Translations under genes and position numbers: made by a program | The notes under the pieces: model-generated | What the model was told of the DNA's origin: nothing | Databases searched by the model: none | The model's input: only the letters and a program-made list of their open reading frames with translations | Origin: Agmasoma carcini (nom. nud.) | Lineage: Eukaryota; Microsporidia; Thelohaniidae | Assembly: GCA_029232285.1 (NCBI GenBank) | Contig: JAOXFI010000043.1 | Location: 1-24,988, forward strand | Direction of reading: 5' to 3' | Length of the DNA stretch: 24,988 bases | Part shown: in pieces, positions 16,536 through 24,988 of the stretch | Layout: each line of letters starts with the position of its first letter | How positions within the stretch are numbered: the first letter of the stretch is position 1

Positions 16536-17745
16536 AATATATTAAGGGTCAAAAATAGTAAACTTGTTTTATATAATAAACAAATATTTCATTATGATAG
16601 GGGTTTGGAGTAAATGGTGCAAAAAGAGTTGTAACACTGGAAAATTAGCTCGAGATTAGTTATTTCAGATAATAGTATAATTTCATTTACTTCTATTTTA
16701 AACATGAACCACTTAAGGACAATAAAATTTACGCTTTTGAAATAACAAGAAGAGGTTAATAAAAGTGTTGTGGATTCATTAGAAATTACAAACTCACTTG
16801 TTGCATCAGTGATAAATAGTTGTTCTGGTGATGTTTTTGAGGTTTTACCAAAAGATAAATTCATGCAGGACCTTGTAAATAGAATAAGATTAAAGCATGT
16901 ACCAGATTTGATACCATCAGTTCCAAAATTTACTAAATCTGTTCATTATAATTTAAGTTGTGCAATTGTTTTCTTATTTGATTAAGATATATATAATGTA
17001 AATCGGTTTGGTATTTTTTATACAGATTTTAAAGCAGAAATATTATCAAAAAAATAATTATTAGTTAATTGATGGAGTATTTAAAAGTGTACCCTCATAT
17101 TTTTATTAACTTATACAATTAAAGGCAAATATTTAGAAAGATTTTAGCCTGTTGTAGATATTCTTATAAAAACAAAAAAATCTTAAAGTGAAATATTTAA
17201 AAAATTTATTGAGTGTAAACCACATACTAAATTAATAGATTTTGAAAAAGTACTTATAAATTTTAATCGAGTGTATTTTGTAATTCACTGGTTTTTGGTT
17301 GTAATTTTCATTCCGGTCAAATGATAGAGGGAAATATTCAACAATCTCGTTTTTCATTTCAATACAAAGAACAGACATGACAACAAACAATACTTAGAAA
17401 TGTTACATCTTGTCTTTTGTTCCAATTAATGAAGTTACAGTGTATTTAAAAAGATAAAATATAAAATTGAAAAAGAAGATATAATACTATTGTTTTATTT
17501 TTAAATGATTTTGAGTTGAAATTTTTATTGGTAATAAACGTGATGCCATACATCAATATAAGATTAAATTTTGGTCATGTTATACTAGGGTATTAAACAA
17601 TATACCAAAGACTACAAACATTTTAGAAGCATGGTATTGTGGTCTTAATGTAGAAGCTCAGCAGGCACATCTTAGTATTGCTCGATTTTTAGGAATTTTA
17701 TTAAAAAAGAACAAAGAACAATTTTTCAAACTAAGCAAATTTTAA
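16536..17745 (+). pseudogene. MULE (Mutator-like) transposase relic with FLYWCH-type zinc finger
   Basis: Pieces in family order: NSKLVLYNKQIFHYDR and WSKWCKKSCNTGKLARD (16545-16660) resemble a FLYWCH zinc finger (YWRCxxRxCxGR). An open piece (to 16983) has VLPKDKFMQDLVNRIR. A DGVFKSVPSYFY-like stretch at about 17070-17110 matches DGTFxxxPxxFxQ with the first Asp. YTIKGKYLERF follows (17113-17145). LIDFEKVLINF (17235-17265) holds the second Asp. GCNFHSGQMIEGNIQ (17297-17342) is the diagnostic CxFHxxQ block of MULE transposases. NILEAWYCGLNVEAQQAH (17616-17670) matches NxVEGWHxxLN and holds the catalytic Glu. Many stops and frame changes. No terminal inverted repeats were recognised. It lies between two pieces of retroelement protease. 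Confidence 0.85.
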
Positions 17746-17879
17746 CTAGAAGAGACATCAAGTTAAATTAATTCGAATATAAAAGAAAAATATTTACGTG
17801 TGTTATTCTACAATTATTATGAATTTTAATTAAATGATTGATAAAGAAACTAATATCAAAATTTCAAAATAATAATTTT

Positions 17880-18780
17880 ATTAAAAATCTTCCTCATGCA
17901 ACACAATATTATTTAGGTTATGTTTTCTAAAGTAGTAACAAATGTAAAATTGATTTAGAAGAAATAACTATTGAGATAAATGAAGAGAAATCGATATTTC
18001 TCATGATGGCAAGCAACAGATTTGCAAGAAGTATCAATAATCTCATTTTATTGTTATTCTACAAATTTATTGACCAAATAACGCCACATTCTAGACAAAC
18101 CAAAACTACAAATTTAGAAATATTATCATATAATCATGCTAAATGATGACTCATCTTTATATGTTAAGTCCTATCCCATACCATTAAAAATCAGAGACAA
18201 AACACTGAAGGAACTTCAATGTCTCAAATCTAAAGGTATTATTAAATTAAGTACTTCAAAGTTTATCAGTCCAGCAAGCCAATTGAGAAACCAAATGAAG
18301 ATGTAAGATTTATTATCGAGAATTAAACAAGAGAACTCATAAAGAACTATTTTATATTAAGAACAATAAACACAATATAACAAACATTGAAATCACGAAA
18401 AAATTAAATAGATGTACGCGACATATGTTATAAAATCTTATTGAAAATTAATCCAGCCCAATACACAAATTTTTAATTAAAGAAGACTATCAATTCACAA
18501 GGATGCCTTTTGGTTTAAAAATACACCTTTTACATTCCAACATGTTATGAAAAACATGTTTCAATTATTAGAGTTCATAAGAAACATTTATGATATTTTA
18601 ATTTGTTAGTTCAAACGAAGACGAACAAATAATATTTTACAACAGATATTTAAATATTTAAAACTCATAACATTTGTATAAACTTTCAAAAATCAAAATT
18701 TGAGTTAAATAAAATATTTTACTTAGGTGTAATTTTTCATCGGAAGGAATAAAAATAATCACATCTATACCTTTTCCCTT
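17880..18780 (+). pseudogene. Ty3/gypsy-type protease end and reverse transcriptase relic
   Basis: 17885-17960 repeats the protease end (LPHATQYYLGYVF, then NKCKIDLEEITIEINEE). The RT follows in broken frames: YPIPLKIRDKTLKELQCLKS (about 18170-18230), GIIKLSTSKFISPAS (18233-18280), FTRMPFGL (about 18493-18518) with TPFTFQHVMKNMF after it, then IRNIYDIL (the YxDD box worn to YDIL), and ELNKIFYLGVIF (about 18700-18735) with SSEGIK. These are in the correct order for Ty3-type RT. RNase H and integrase do not follow; the sequence turns into noncoding AT-rich DNA and then the Tc1/mariner element. Confidence 0.88.
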
Positions 18781-18926
18781 TCAAATAAAAATAAGAAAGT
18801 TTAAAATAGAAATCTTAAACTTTAAATTAATTAATTTAAAAATCCAAAATCTCAAATTTATAAACATGAAATTTATTTATTAAAATGCAAAAAGTATTTT
18901 AAAATATTTTTGTTGATGTTTCGGGG

Positions 18927-20410
18927 TTTGTATATATACACCAAAAAACGTAGTTTTGTTCTCGCATAATTTTGGATTTATAATAAAAACAAAAGATCTG
19001 CAGTTTCACAACCAATTTAAAACCTCTTTTTAAAAAATAAATTAAAATCTCTAAAATTTTCGAACAAAAAAACTTTAATTAGACTTCTTTTAATAATATT
19101 AAAAATACGAAACCTTACTGTTTGATTTTTTTGATATTAATTTGAAAGTTTATAAACGTTTTAAAATCAAAAAACTGACTAATGTCGGAGAAATTCGTTC
19201 ACAAATTGTTAACTCATGGTGAATTGTAGAGCTAGAGAGTGTTAGCAAGAAAACACAACATTTTTGTATTAATCTGTTTTTGTCGAATTACACTTAGAAA
19301 TTTGCCTTATATGCAAGGTGGATTTAAGACAAGAAACGTTACACAAGAACATATTGATGAAATGATCAGAACAATCGAGGTTTACCCACATATAACACTC
19401 AAAGAGATAAGATCTAGTCTGCAATCAAAATTCTCTGGTCTATTCATAAACAAAACATTTCGATATATTTCTATACACGTTAAAGAAGGTGCATTATGAG
19501 TTTAAAAGAGCAAAGACCTAAAAGAAGTAAGGAAGCGTGAATGGTGTGTATGTTGAAATATTGTTCTGAGCAATGACCAAATCTTATTTATTGATGAAAC
19601 CAATTTGAATTTACATATTAGTAGGTCATTCGCTAGATAATCAGAGAGTTAATGTAGTTTCAGCTGGTTTAAATAGTGCAAATATACATGTTATAGTACA
19701 AAAAGTAACTTGGATTTGTTAATTCAAGATTTGAGAAGAAGAATTTTTTTAAAGGTTGATAAATATGATTAGATGCAAAAGTGTATGAGAGAATGTAGAT
19801 TAATATACAGAAAGCCGGTCTTTTTAGTTTTTGATAATATGTTTTTCATTCCAGTCTCGAAGATTTTTTGCGCGAACTAGAATTTTTTGAAAAGAAATTC
19901 TAAAGTTGAACCGTATAATCATATGCTCAACCTTATTAAAAATATTTGAAGAAATCTTAAACTCGTGTTAAAATGCAGATGGCTTTAAGAATGAATAAAA
20001 TAATTGCGGGTGAAACTATTATTTCTTCAAAAATAGAATATAGGACATGAATCCTTGAGTCTGAGATAATTTTTTTGCAACGTAACATCCATTGAATGCT
20101 CTAATTCAAATGCTGTGCTTAAAAGAAAATTGTTCACAGTTTTTAACAAATAATAAAAATTAAAATTATATCTTGTTTTTTTGGGATGTTTACTTTTTTA
20201 CTTTTGGGTTCAAATTTTTATTAATATTAAAAAAATGTTTAAAACAAAGAATTTTTAGCGGCTTTAATAATTTTTTAAGTAAAAGATTTTAAATCGGTTG
20301 TAAAACTGTACATCTTATGTTTTTATTAAAAACCGCCTTTTAATTAAAACCCTCATAATCACACAAGTACCAAAAATGTGTTATTTGGGGGTTTGATGTA
20401 TATATACAAA
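18927..20410 (+). mobile_element. Tc1/mariner-type DNA transposon remnant
   Basis: TTTGTATATATACACCAAA at 18927-18945 and TTTGATGTATATATACAAA at 20392-20410 are inverted copies with one difference, about 1.48 kb apart and bracketing an IS630-type transposase relic. The motif is itself close to palindromic and both copies sit next to GGGGTTTG, so the exact ends are uncertain. Tc1/mariner elements insert at TA; the TATATATA core makes the duplication impossible to place. Confidence 0.6.
19239..20110 (+). pseudogene. Tc1/mariner (IS630-family) transposase relic
   Basis: The open piece 19239-19496 has the DNA-binding part: GGFKTRNVTQEHIDEMIRTI, then EVYPHITLKEIRSSLQSKF, a homeodomain-like helix-turn-helix. 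Downstream, in shifting frames, are the core strands: ETNFNL-like (19597-19610, after LIDE-type sequence with the first Asp), GHSLDNQRVNVVSAGLNSAN and IHVIVQK (19625-19700), RECRLIYRKPVFLVFDN (about 19790-19842) with the second Asp, and PYNHMLNLIKNI (about 19912-19948), the PYSPxLNPIExx block in which the last acidic residue is not conserved. At least four stops or frameshifts. Function lost. Confidence 0.85.
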
Positions 20411-20429
20411 TTCTAATACCACCACAAAT

Positions 20430-21052
20430 TATTTTTAACAATATTTAATTTTGTGTATTAATAAATAAAATTTATATTTTTTTATTATGCTTATAAAATT
20501 TTTTTTTGTAATTTATTCTCTACTCTAGCCCATAGCGAATTGAGAAAGTTTAAAATATTTTTCTAGAATTTTTAAGTTAATGTTATCTAGAGGCTTTAGA
20601 TTCATTCGTATTCAGAGAAAAGGTTAGATTTTTGTTTTTTTCAATACGCATTTAATTATAATCGTAAATGTATAGGAATAGAAATTGTGGTTTACTTTAA
20701 ATAATTCACAATTATAAGATTTTATTTCTATATCTCTACATTTAAATCATGATTTACTTGATAAAACAAATATTAAGACACTTGAGTTAAAATCAGAACT
20801 CTGAAAACGTGCCAAAAAGTCATCAGACACTATGAATTATTGAATTCAACAATTATTTTAAATTTCTCTGATGATATATATGTTTTTTTTCTAAAAGATA
20901 AATCAATGCATTTTTTTGGTCAAAAGAACTATATTATAAACTGTTCCTAATTTTGTTCCTTCAACCCAATAAATACCAGAGTCTATACGTTATAATCTTT
21001 AGGGTGAAATATTCTTTCTATATGATTTGAGAATATTTGATGAAGAAACTTT
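20430..21052. other. AT-rich spacer without a gene
   Basis: No protein-like frame. It contains one imperfect inverted repeat at 20653-20755 and a short palindrome around 20833-20853 centred on GAATTC. Confidence 0.5.
20653..20755. repeat. Imperfect inverted repeat, arms of about 33 bp
   Basis: The left arm holds TAAATGTATAGGAATAGAAAT and the right arm ATTTCTATATCTCTACATTT, which pair with few mismatches over a 37-base centre. It could be a foldback remnant. Confidence 0.45.
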
Positions 21053-21090
21053 GGCTTGAGGGTAATAACAGGGGGCGGTATATTTTTCTA
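21053..21090 (+). repeat. Left terminal inverted repeat of the Merlin element (shortened)
   Basis: Matches the right end except for a missing piece between the two AACAGGGG repeats, as expected from a deletion between short direct repeats. Confidence 0.85.
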
Positions 21091-21135
21091 ATTAAAAATT
21101 TTAAAATAGCATTTATAATATTTTATTAAAAAATC

Positions 21136-22020
21136 ATGATTGACTTATTTACCTATAAATCAATATGTAATGATGATTATTTAAATGAACACACCATGAA
21201 AGAATTATTGATAAAAATAGAAATTCTTGAAGTTGACAAACCATGCACGACGTGTAAATCTATGCTCTCTATTAATTCTGACACCTCTAAAGCCTTTGGA
21301 TTCCGCTATTATTGCAAGAATTGTTAAAAAAGGTATGATATTAGGAGAGGAACACCTTTCAGTATGACAAGGATTTAAGTCACTGAAATATAAAGAATTA
21401 TAGCACTCTTTGTTGATAACCTTCAGGCGGCCAGAATATCGATGGAAATTAAGATCTCTCGTAAACGGTTACTAAAATAATAACCATTGCGAGAGTTAAA
21501 CTTAAGGAATACCAGGATAACTTTTTGGTTGGTTTGGGTGATTCGAGTGTAGTCGAAATTGACGAATCTCTTTTAGCTAAAAAGCGAAAAAATAATGTTG
21601 GAAGGGCCGTCGACCAACAATGGGTTTTTGGACAGTTGAAAGAGAAAGTGGAAGGTTATTGTTGAAGACGGTTGAACATCGTGATAAAAATACTCTTGGT
21701 TCAATTATAAGAGAATTTATATTTGAAAACGCAACTATTATGAGTTATTCTTGGCCCGCTTACATGTCATTCTTTGGTGAAGATGACGCATATGTTCATA
21801 ATGCGGTAAATCAACAAACTTTGTATCTCCAATGAACAGGGAAGTGGAAACGTAAACGATTGAATGCACCTGGGGTTTGATGAAAAAATGGGTTTTGAGC
21901 AAAAAACTATAGGAGAAGGAATTGCATGGAACTATACTTAAGCGAAATCGTTTTTGAAAGGAACAACAAGACTTTGTCAAGGATTGACTTATTTAGTTCA
22001 TTGTTATCAATCATTTTTAA
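21136..22020 (+). pseudogene. Merlin-type (ISXO2-like) transposase, relic 4
   Basis: The best preserved of the Merlin relics. The open N-terminal piece (ATG at 21136, stop at 21325-21327) has the zinc-ribbon pairs CTTC and CKNC. In another frame, VTEI...RIIALFVDNLQAARISM (about 21380-21445) is the helix-turn-helix region. SSVVEIDESLLAKKRKNNVG (about 21547-21605) has the first catalytic Asp; QQWVFG follows, then an open frame at 21620-21832: VERESGRLLLKTVEHRDKNT and LGSIIREFIFENATIMSYSW, where the usual SDxW is changed to MSYSW, so the second Asp is lost. TIECTWGLMKKWV (about 21857-21895) has the catalytic Glu. One-base changes separate the frames. The protein could not be made or work as it stands. 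Confidence 0.9.
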
Positions 22021-22063
22021 TAATTAATAATTCGAAAAAACCTTTTAAATATTTTGATTATTA

Positions 22064-22462
22064 ATTTTATTGAAAAAATAATATGTTTAAATTTTATTCA
22101 TGATATTAAAAACCCCAAATAAGATGTAATTTTCTTTATCGACTTAACAAAAAATCTATCTAAATTTTATACTTTTTGTGTTCGCATTTTTATAAAAATT
22201 ATGCTCATTATTTATGAGGTTTTTGTTTTTGTTTAAAAATAGCTTAAATGTGAAGTTATTATACAATTTTTCAAGTACCATAAAAGTCAAAATAAACCCC
22301 ATGAAAAAATTATCATTATTTTTATAAAAATGCGAACGCAAAAAAATATAAAATTTAGATAGATTTTTTGTTAGTTCGATAAGGAAATTTACATCTTTTT
22401 TTGGGGTTTTAATTTTTAATATCATGATCAAAAATTAAACATATTATTTTTTCAATAAAATT
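22064..22462. repeat. Large imperfect palindrome (foldback), about 400 bp, inside the Merlin element
   Basis: The left arm (22064-22203, weaker to about 22231) and the right arm (22314-22462, weaker from about 22285) are inverted copies over about 140 bp, with matches such as TTATTGAAAAAATAATATGT, AACAAAAAATCTATCTAAAT and TTCGCATTTTTATAAAAAT. By eye about nine in ten positions agree, with a few indels (for instance around the CCCCAAA block). It lies downstream of the transposase and ends 53 bp before the right terminal repeat. It could be a nested foldback element or an inverted duplication of the element's own end region. Confidence 0.85.
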
Positions 22463-22514
22463 TTCAATATTTTTTAAACTTATATTTTTATTTTTTTCTC
22501 AAAAATTTTTTTAT

Positions 22515-22573
22515 TTAGAAAAATATACCGTGCCCCTGTTAATTCTCTGTACCCCTGTTATTACCCTCAAGCC
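22515..22573 (-). repeat. Right terminal inverted repeat of the Merlin element (longer form)
   Basis: Read on the minus strand it starts GGCTTGAGGGTAATAACAGG and contains AACAGGGG twice, then CACGGTATATTTTTCTAA. Confidence 0.85.
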
Positions 22574-23694
22574 CCAATATCCATATATTGAGCATGTACC
22601 ATGGTTATTGGGAAAAAGTACTAAAATTTGTAAATCTTGTTCGTGTGTTCTTACGGTAAAATGTTTTAAAACACTAATTTTATTTTTTACAATACTTGCA
22701 ATAATATCTAGAACTGCAATTTTTGATGCTTTTAGCCTTGATACTTAATGTATTGGCGCAACCAGTGTATTTTTATTTTCATACCCAATAATATTGTTTC
22801 AGTGTATTATGAATAAGAAATTACAGTCACAAGTGGCTTTATATAGAAATTCGTCTAGCATCAAACAAAATTTTGTAAAATTAATAATAATTTTTTTTGT
22901 TTTTTCAAAAAAATTCACTTACTTCGTATATTCCACCTTACCCGAATGTTTTTTTTAACCGGTGTAATTCAGTCACGGCAAAAGTATGATATACCATAGA
23001 GTTCATGATAAACTTTTACAGCGAAAGGTTTTAAAAATTGTCTTATTGGCCTTAAAACCACATGCAGTAAAAATTGTTTTTGATATAGTTTTGATAAATG
23101 ATAATGACCGTATACAGAATTAAATGGGCTTGTCTAAGACTATTAGTTGTCTAAATTTAAGGATCGATTATATTCACACATTCCTGTTCTTAAATCAAAT
23201 TGAGATTGGTTCTCTAAATAGAATAATTTCGGTATTAAAAAAGGTGATAAGCATATCAGGATTGAAAGACCAAATTGAATTTAGGTTTGGCAAGATAAGT
23301 TGTTAAAATTATGATGGATAATTAAGAAAAGTGGTGAGATATACTATCAAATCGGAAGGACAAGAAAACATTTTTTTGAAAAAAATGATTTTAAGAATTT
23401 ACTGTTTTATATTATATAAATTAAAAATATATAAAGAAAATCTAGTTTAAACGATGAGATTTTGATTGAAACAATTGGAATGTTAATTGCAACATTTTAA
23501 TAAAAATATTAAATTATTGATTGAAACACTTGAAAAGTAGACTGTAAATTCCTATATTTGTTATCTAAGTATGTTATAGATGATCTATCTTATCAACATT
23601 TGAAACCCTTAAAATGATCTTTTTTGATTCTAAATTTATATTTAAATTATATAAATTATTATTAAATTTTTATATTAGTCTAGGCCTCTATTTA
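22574..23694. other. Region without a convincing gene
   Basis: Two short plus-strand open frames occur (22530-22748, which starts inside the Merlin end, and 23124-23306), but neither resembles a known family, and no upstream signal supports them. The DNA from about 22900 to 23300 is less AT-rich than its surroundings, so a decayed gene or element may be present that I cannot identify. Confidence 0.45.
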
Positions 23695-23997
23695 GTGCAG
23701 AGTGGAAATATCGACTAATTGGATCATAACAGGCTAATACCAGAGACTAATTATAACAATTTTTTACAATTACTTTGTTTATTAAGAGAAATTGGTTTAC
23801 GCTTGATAAACAGACATCTTTTTTTCATCAACAGAGAATTGTCACTTCAAAATTTTAAAATGTAAGCTAGTTGGTGTGGGTAACATCACTAAGTCCAGCT
23901 GCAACCAATTGGTAGTGTAAATGTATTTAAAGTTTTACCGTCATCCTCTAAAGTGGTTTAAGATGAATGACATTCTGCTTTTGCAAATTTTTGCCAT
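23695..23997 (+). repeat. Dispersed repeat family, plus-strand copy
   Basis: Starts GTGCAGAGTGG, later CTAGTTGGTGTGGGTAA, GTTTTACCGTCATCC and CTGCTTTTGCAA, the order seen on the minus strand at 717-994. The copies differ by many substitutions and indels. Confidence 0.5.
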
Positions 23998-24680
23998 TTG
24001 TTTATTCTAATTGAATATTAATGTTGATGTGTTCCAATTTTTGGTGTTTTTACATGCTGGTCAGCTTTTATTAGATAAATATTAGTTGGTTTTGATCTTT
24101 TTGTAAGATTTATGAAAAATGTTGAAGAAATTTCCAATTAATATTACTCTGTGTTTTAATTTTTTTGGAATATTATTTTGATCAATAAACAAAATAATTT
24201 TTATTATTTTTATATTAAATTAACTTAAGATAAACGACAATTTTTGCAAGAAATTTGATTATATTGAAATAAGAAGAATAAACTAATCAACAAATATTCA
24301 TAAGTTTTGCTTTTCATCAATAGTTAAACAAAATGTTAAAGTATAAAATTTTATGTTAGGTTATATCAATAAATTGATTTAATACCAAAGTATAATATCT
24401 AACTAATCTGACCATCTGATAATGCCCTAATCAGACTAATCTTACCCATCTGAATTATCTGACCATGACCTAATCTTGAATATTTGACTAATCATCACAA
24501 CATAACATCATAACTAACTAATGTTTATTTATATGAATATATTAATTTTTATATATAAATAAAAGTTTATAAATTTAAATAGCCAGATTTTCTCTTTATA
24601 TGATTTTTATCAAAATTTTAATAATTTATTTGTAAACATATAAAAAAGTTTATATAAAAATAAAAACAATAAAATATTTT
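23998..24680. other. AT-rich intergenic stretch before the last gene
   Basis: No gene recognised. 24401-24500 holds degenerate short repeats of the type CTAATCTGACCATCTGA. Confidence 0.5.
24401..24500 (+). repeat. Degenerate short repeats (TAATCTGACCATCTGA-like)
   Basis: Words such as ACTAATC, CTGACCAT, CATCTGA and CCTAATC recur several times within 100 bases with irregular spacing, giving a low-complexity patch that differs from the usual A/T runs. Confidence 0.45.
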
Positions 24681-24988
24681 ATGGATCTTATTCTTCCATT
24701 TAGCTTGTTATTTATAATTAAATGCACAATAAACACAGTCGATCAATCTTCAGATAAAAATAACTTTATTATGAGATTTTTTAATTCAATTAGAGAATTT
24801 TATAAATATAAAGAATCAAATATTTTTTGTATAAATTCAATAGTGGAAAAAGAAGATATGAATGCAGAAGAAGAAAAATCAAAGATTTTTACAATGATTC
24901 AAGAAAACAATTCAGAATATGAAGAAATTATAGATTTTGATATTGATATTGAAGAACTTAAAGATATATTAAAAATTGATTTAAATCG
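24681..24988 (+). CDS. Hypothetical secreted acidic protein, 5' part; runs off the window
   Basis: From the ATG at 24681 the frame stays open for 102 codons to the end of the window, which is long for chance in such AT-rich DNA. The first residues (MDLILPFSLLFIIKCTINTV) look like a signal peptide with cleavage likely after about residue 18-20. The mature part begins basic and aromatic (FIMRFFNSIREFYKYKES), then becomes strongly acidic (EKEDMNAEEEKSK, EYEEIIDFDIDIEELKDIL). No family recognised. It resembles the 180-aa protein at 4450-4992 only in being small, secreted and lineage-specific. Its length and C-terminus are unknown. Confidence 0.65.
   Translation, partial: MDLILPFSLLFIIKCTINTVDQSSDKNNFIMRFFNSIREFYKYKESNIFCINSIVEKEDMNAEEEKSKIFTMIQENNSEYEEIIDFDIDIEELKDILKIDLN

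Larger units (their letters stand above)
21053..22573 (+). mobile_element. Merlin DNA transposon, 1.5 kb, both terminal inverted repeats visible
   Basis: The left end (21053-21090) reads GGCTTGAGGGTAATAACAGG then CGGTATATTTTTCTAA; the right end (22515-22573), read in reverse, has the same sequence with about 20 further bases between the two parts, flanked there by a repeated AACAGGGG. Between them lies a plus-strand ISXO2-type transposase relic, so the ends and the enzyme belong together. No 8-9 bp target duplication is visible outside the ends. The 3' third of the element holds a large palindrome not explained by the transposase. Confidence 0.85.

Noticed and set aside
16385..17975. Target-site duplication of the MULE
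   Set aside because: The repeated protease segments are about 85 bp and clearly diverged, whereas MULEs duplicate 9-10 bp at insertion.
22156..22431. 91-residue minus-strand frame
   Set aside because: Lies wholly within the large palindrome and is explained by it; no protein-like conservation.
21045..22582. 8-9 bp target duplication around the Merlin element at 21053-22573
   Set aside because: GAAACTTT on the left and CCAATATC on the right do not match.
23124..23306. 60-residue plus-strand frame (IDYIHTFLFLNQ...)
   Set aside because: I looked for a transposase or spliceosomal match and found none; too short and unsupported to call.

Overview
The window looks like a gene-poor, very AT-rich stretch of a microsporidian (reduced fungal-lineage parasite) chromosome. 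The call rests on four things seen together: an intronless cytosolic-type valyl-tRNA synthetase with a short N-terminus; a strongly shortened two-domain AAA ATPase of the Rix7/NVL class; a fungal-type KRE2/KTR (GT15) mannosyltransferase; and small secreted proteins of no recognisable family, set among decayed DNA transposons of the kinds common in TE-rich microsporidia. The genus cannot be fixed from the sequence.

Layout. 1-195 (-) is the start of a HAD/PNKP-like phosphatase cut by the window edge. 196-1630 has no gene but holds diverged repeats and a 91-bp tandem duplication. 1631-4310 is a graveyard of Merlin-type (IS1016/ISXO2-like DDE) transposases: one on the minus strand, one on the plus strand head-to-head with it, and a third plus-strand relic broken by a 44-bp element that is little more than two terminal inverted repeats. 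4450-4992 (-) is a likely secreted hypothetical gene. 4993-6413 has no gene. 6414-13121 is the gene island, all on the minus strand: a small Cys-containing membrane protein, ValRS, the AAA ATPase and the GT15 enzyme. 13122-13947 has only a foldback repeat. 13948-18780 is LTR-retroelement debris in the order integrase, gag, protease, then (after an intervening MULE transposase relic) protease and reverse transcriptase. 18927-20410 is a decayed Tc1/mariner (IS630-type) element. 21053-22573 is a Merlin element whose two terminal inverted repeats can still be seen, with a roughly 400-bp imperfect palindrome inside it. 22574-24680 has no convincing gene, but contains another copy of the dispersed repeat seen near the left end. 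At 24681 a secreted, acidic hypothetical protein starts and runs off the right edge.

The housekeeping genes serve translation (ValRS), 60S ribosome maturation (probable Rix7/NVL) and secretory-pathway glycosylation (GT15); nothing ties them into one pathway beyond a shared strand and a similar AT-rich motif just upstream of three starts. The rest is mobile DNA of at least five classes: Merlin, Ty3-like LTR element, MULE, Tc1/mariner and foldback/MITE-like repeats. All transposase and retroelement reading frames are broken, so the region appears to be a long-standing insertion sink. I found no convincing tRNA, rRNA or CRISPR, and no clear new multi-gene system. The most unusual signals are the degenerate first AAA domain, the Ser/Cys-rich insert in the ValRS editing domain, the large palindrome inside the Merlin element, and the TIR-only mini-element.
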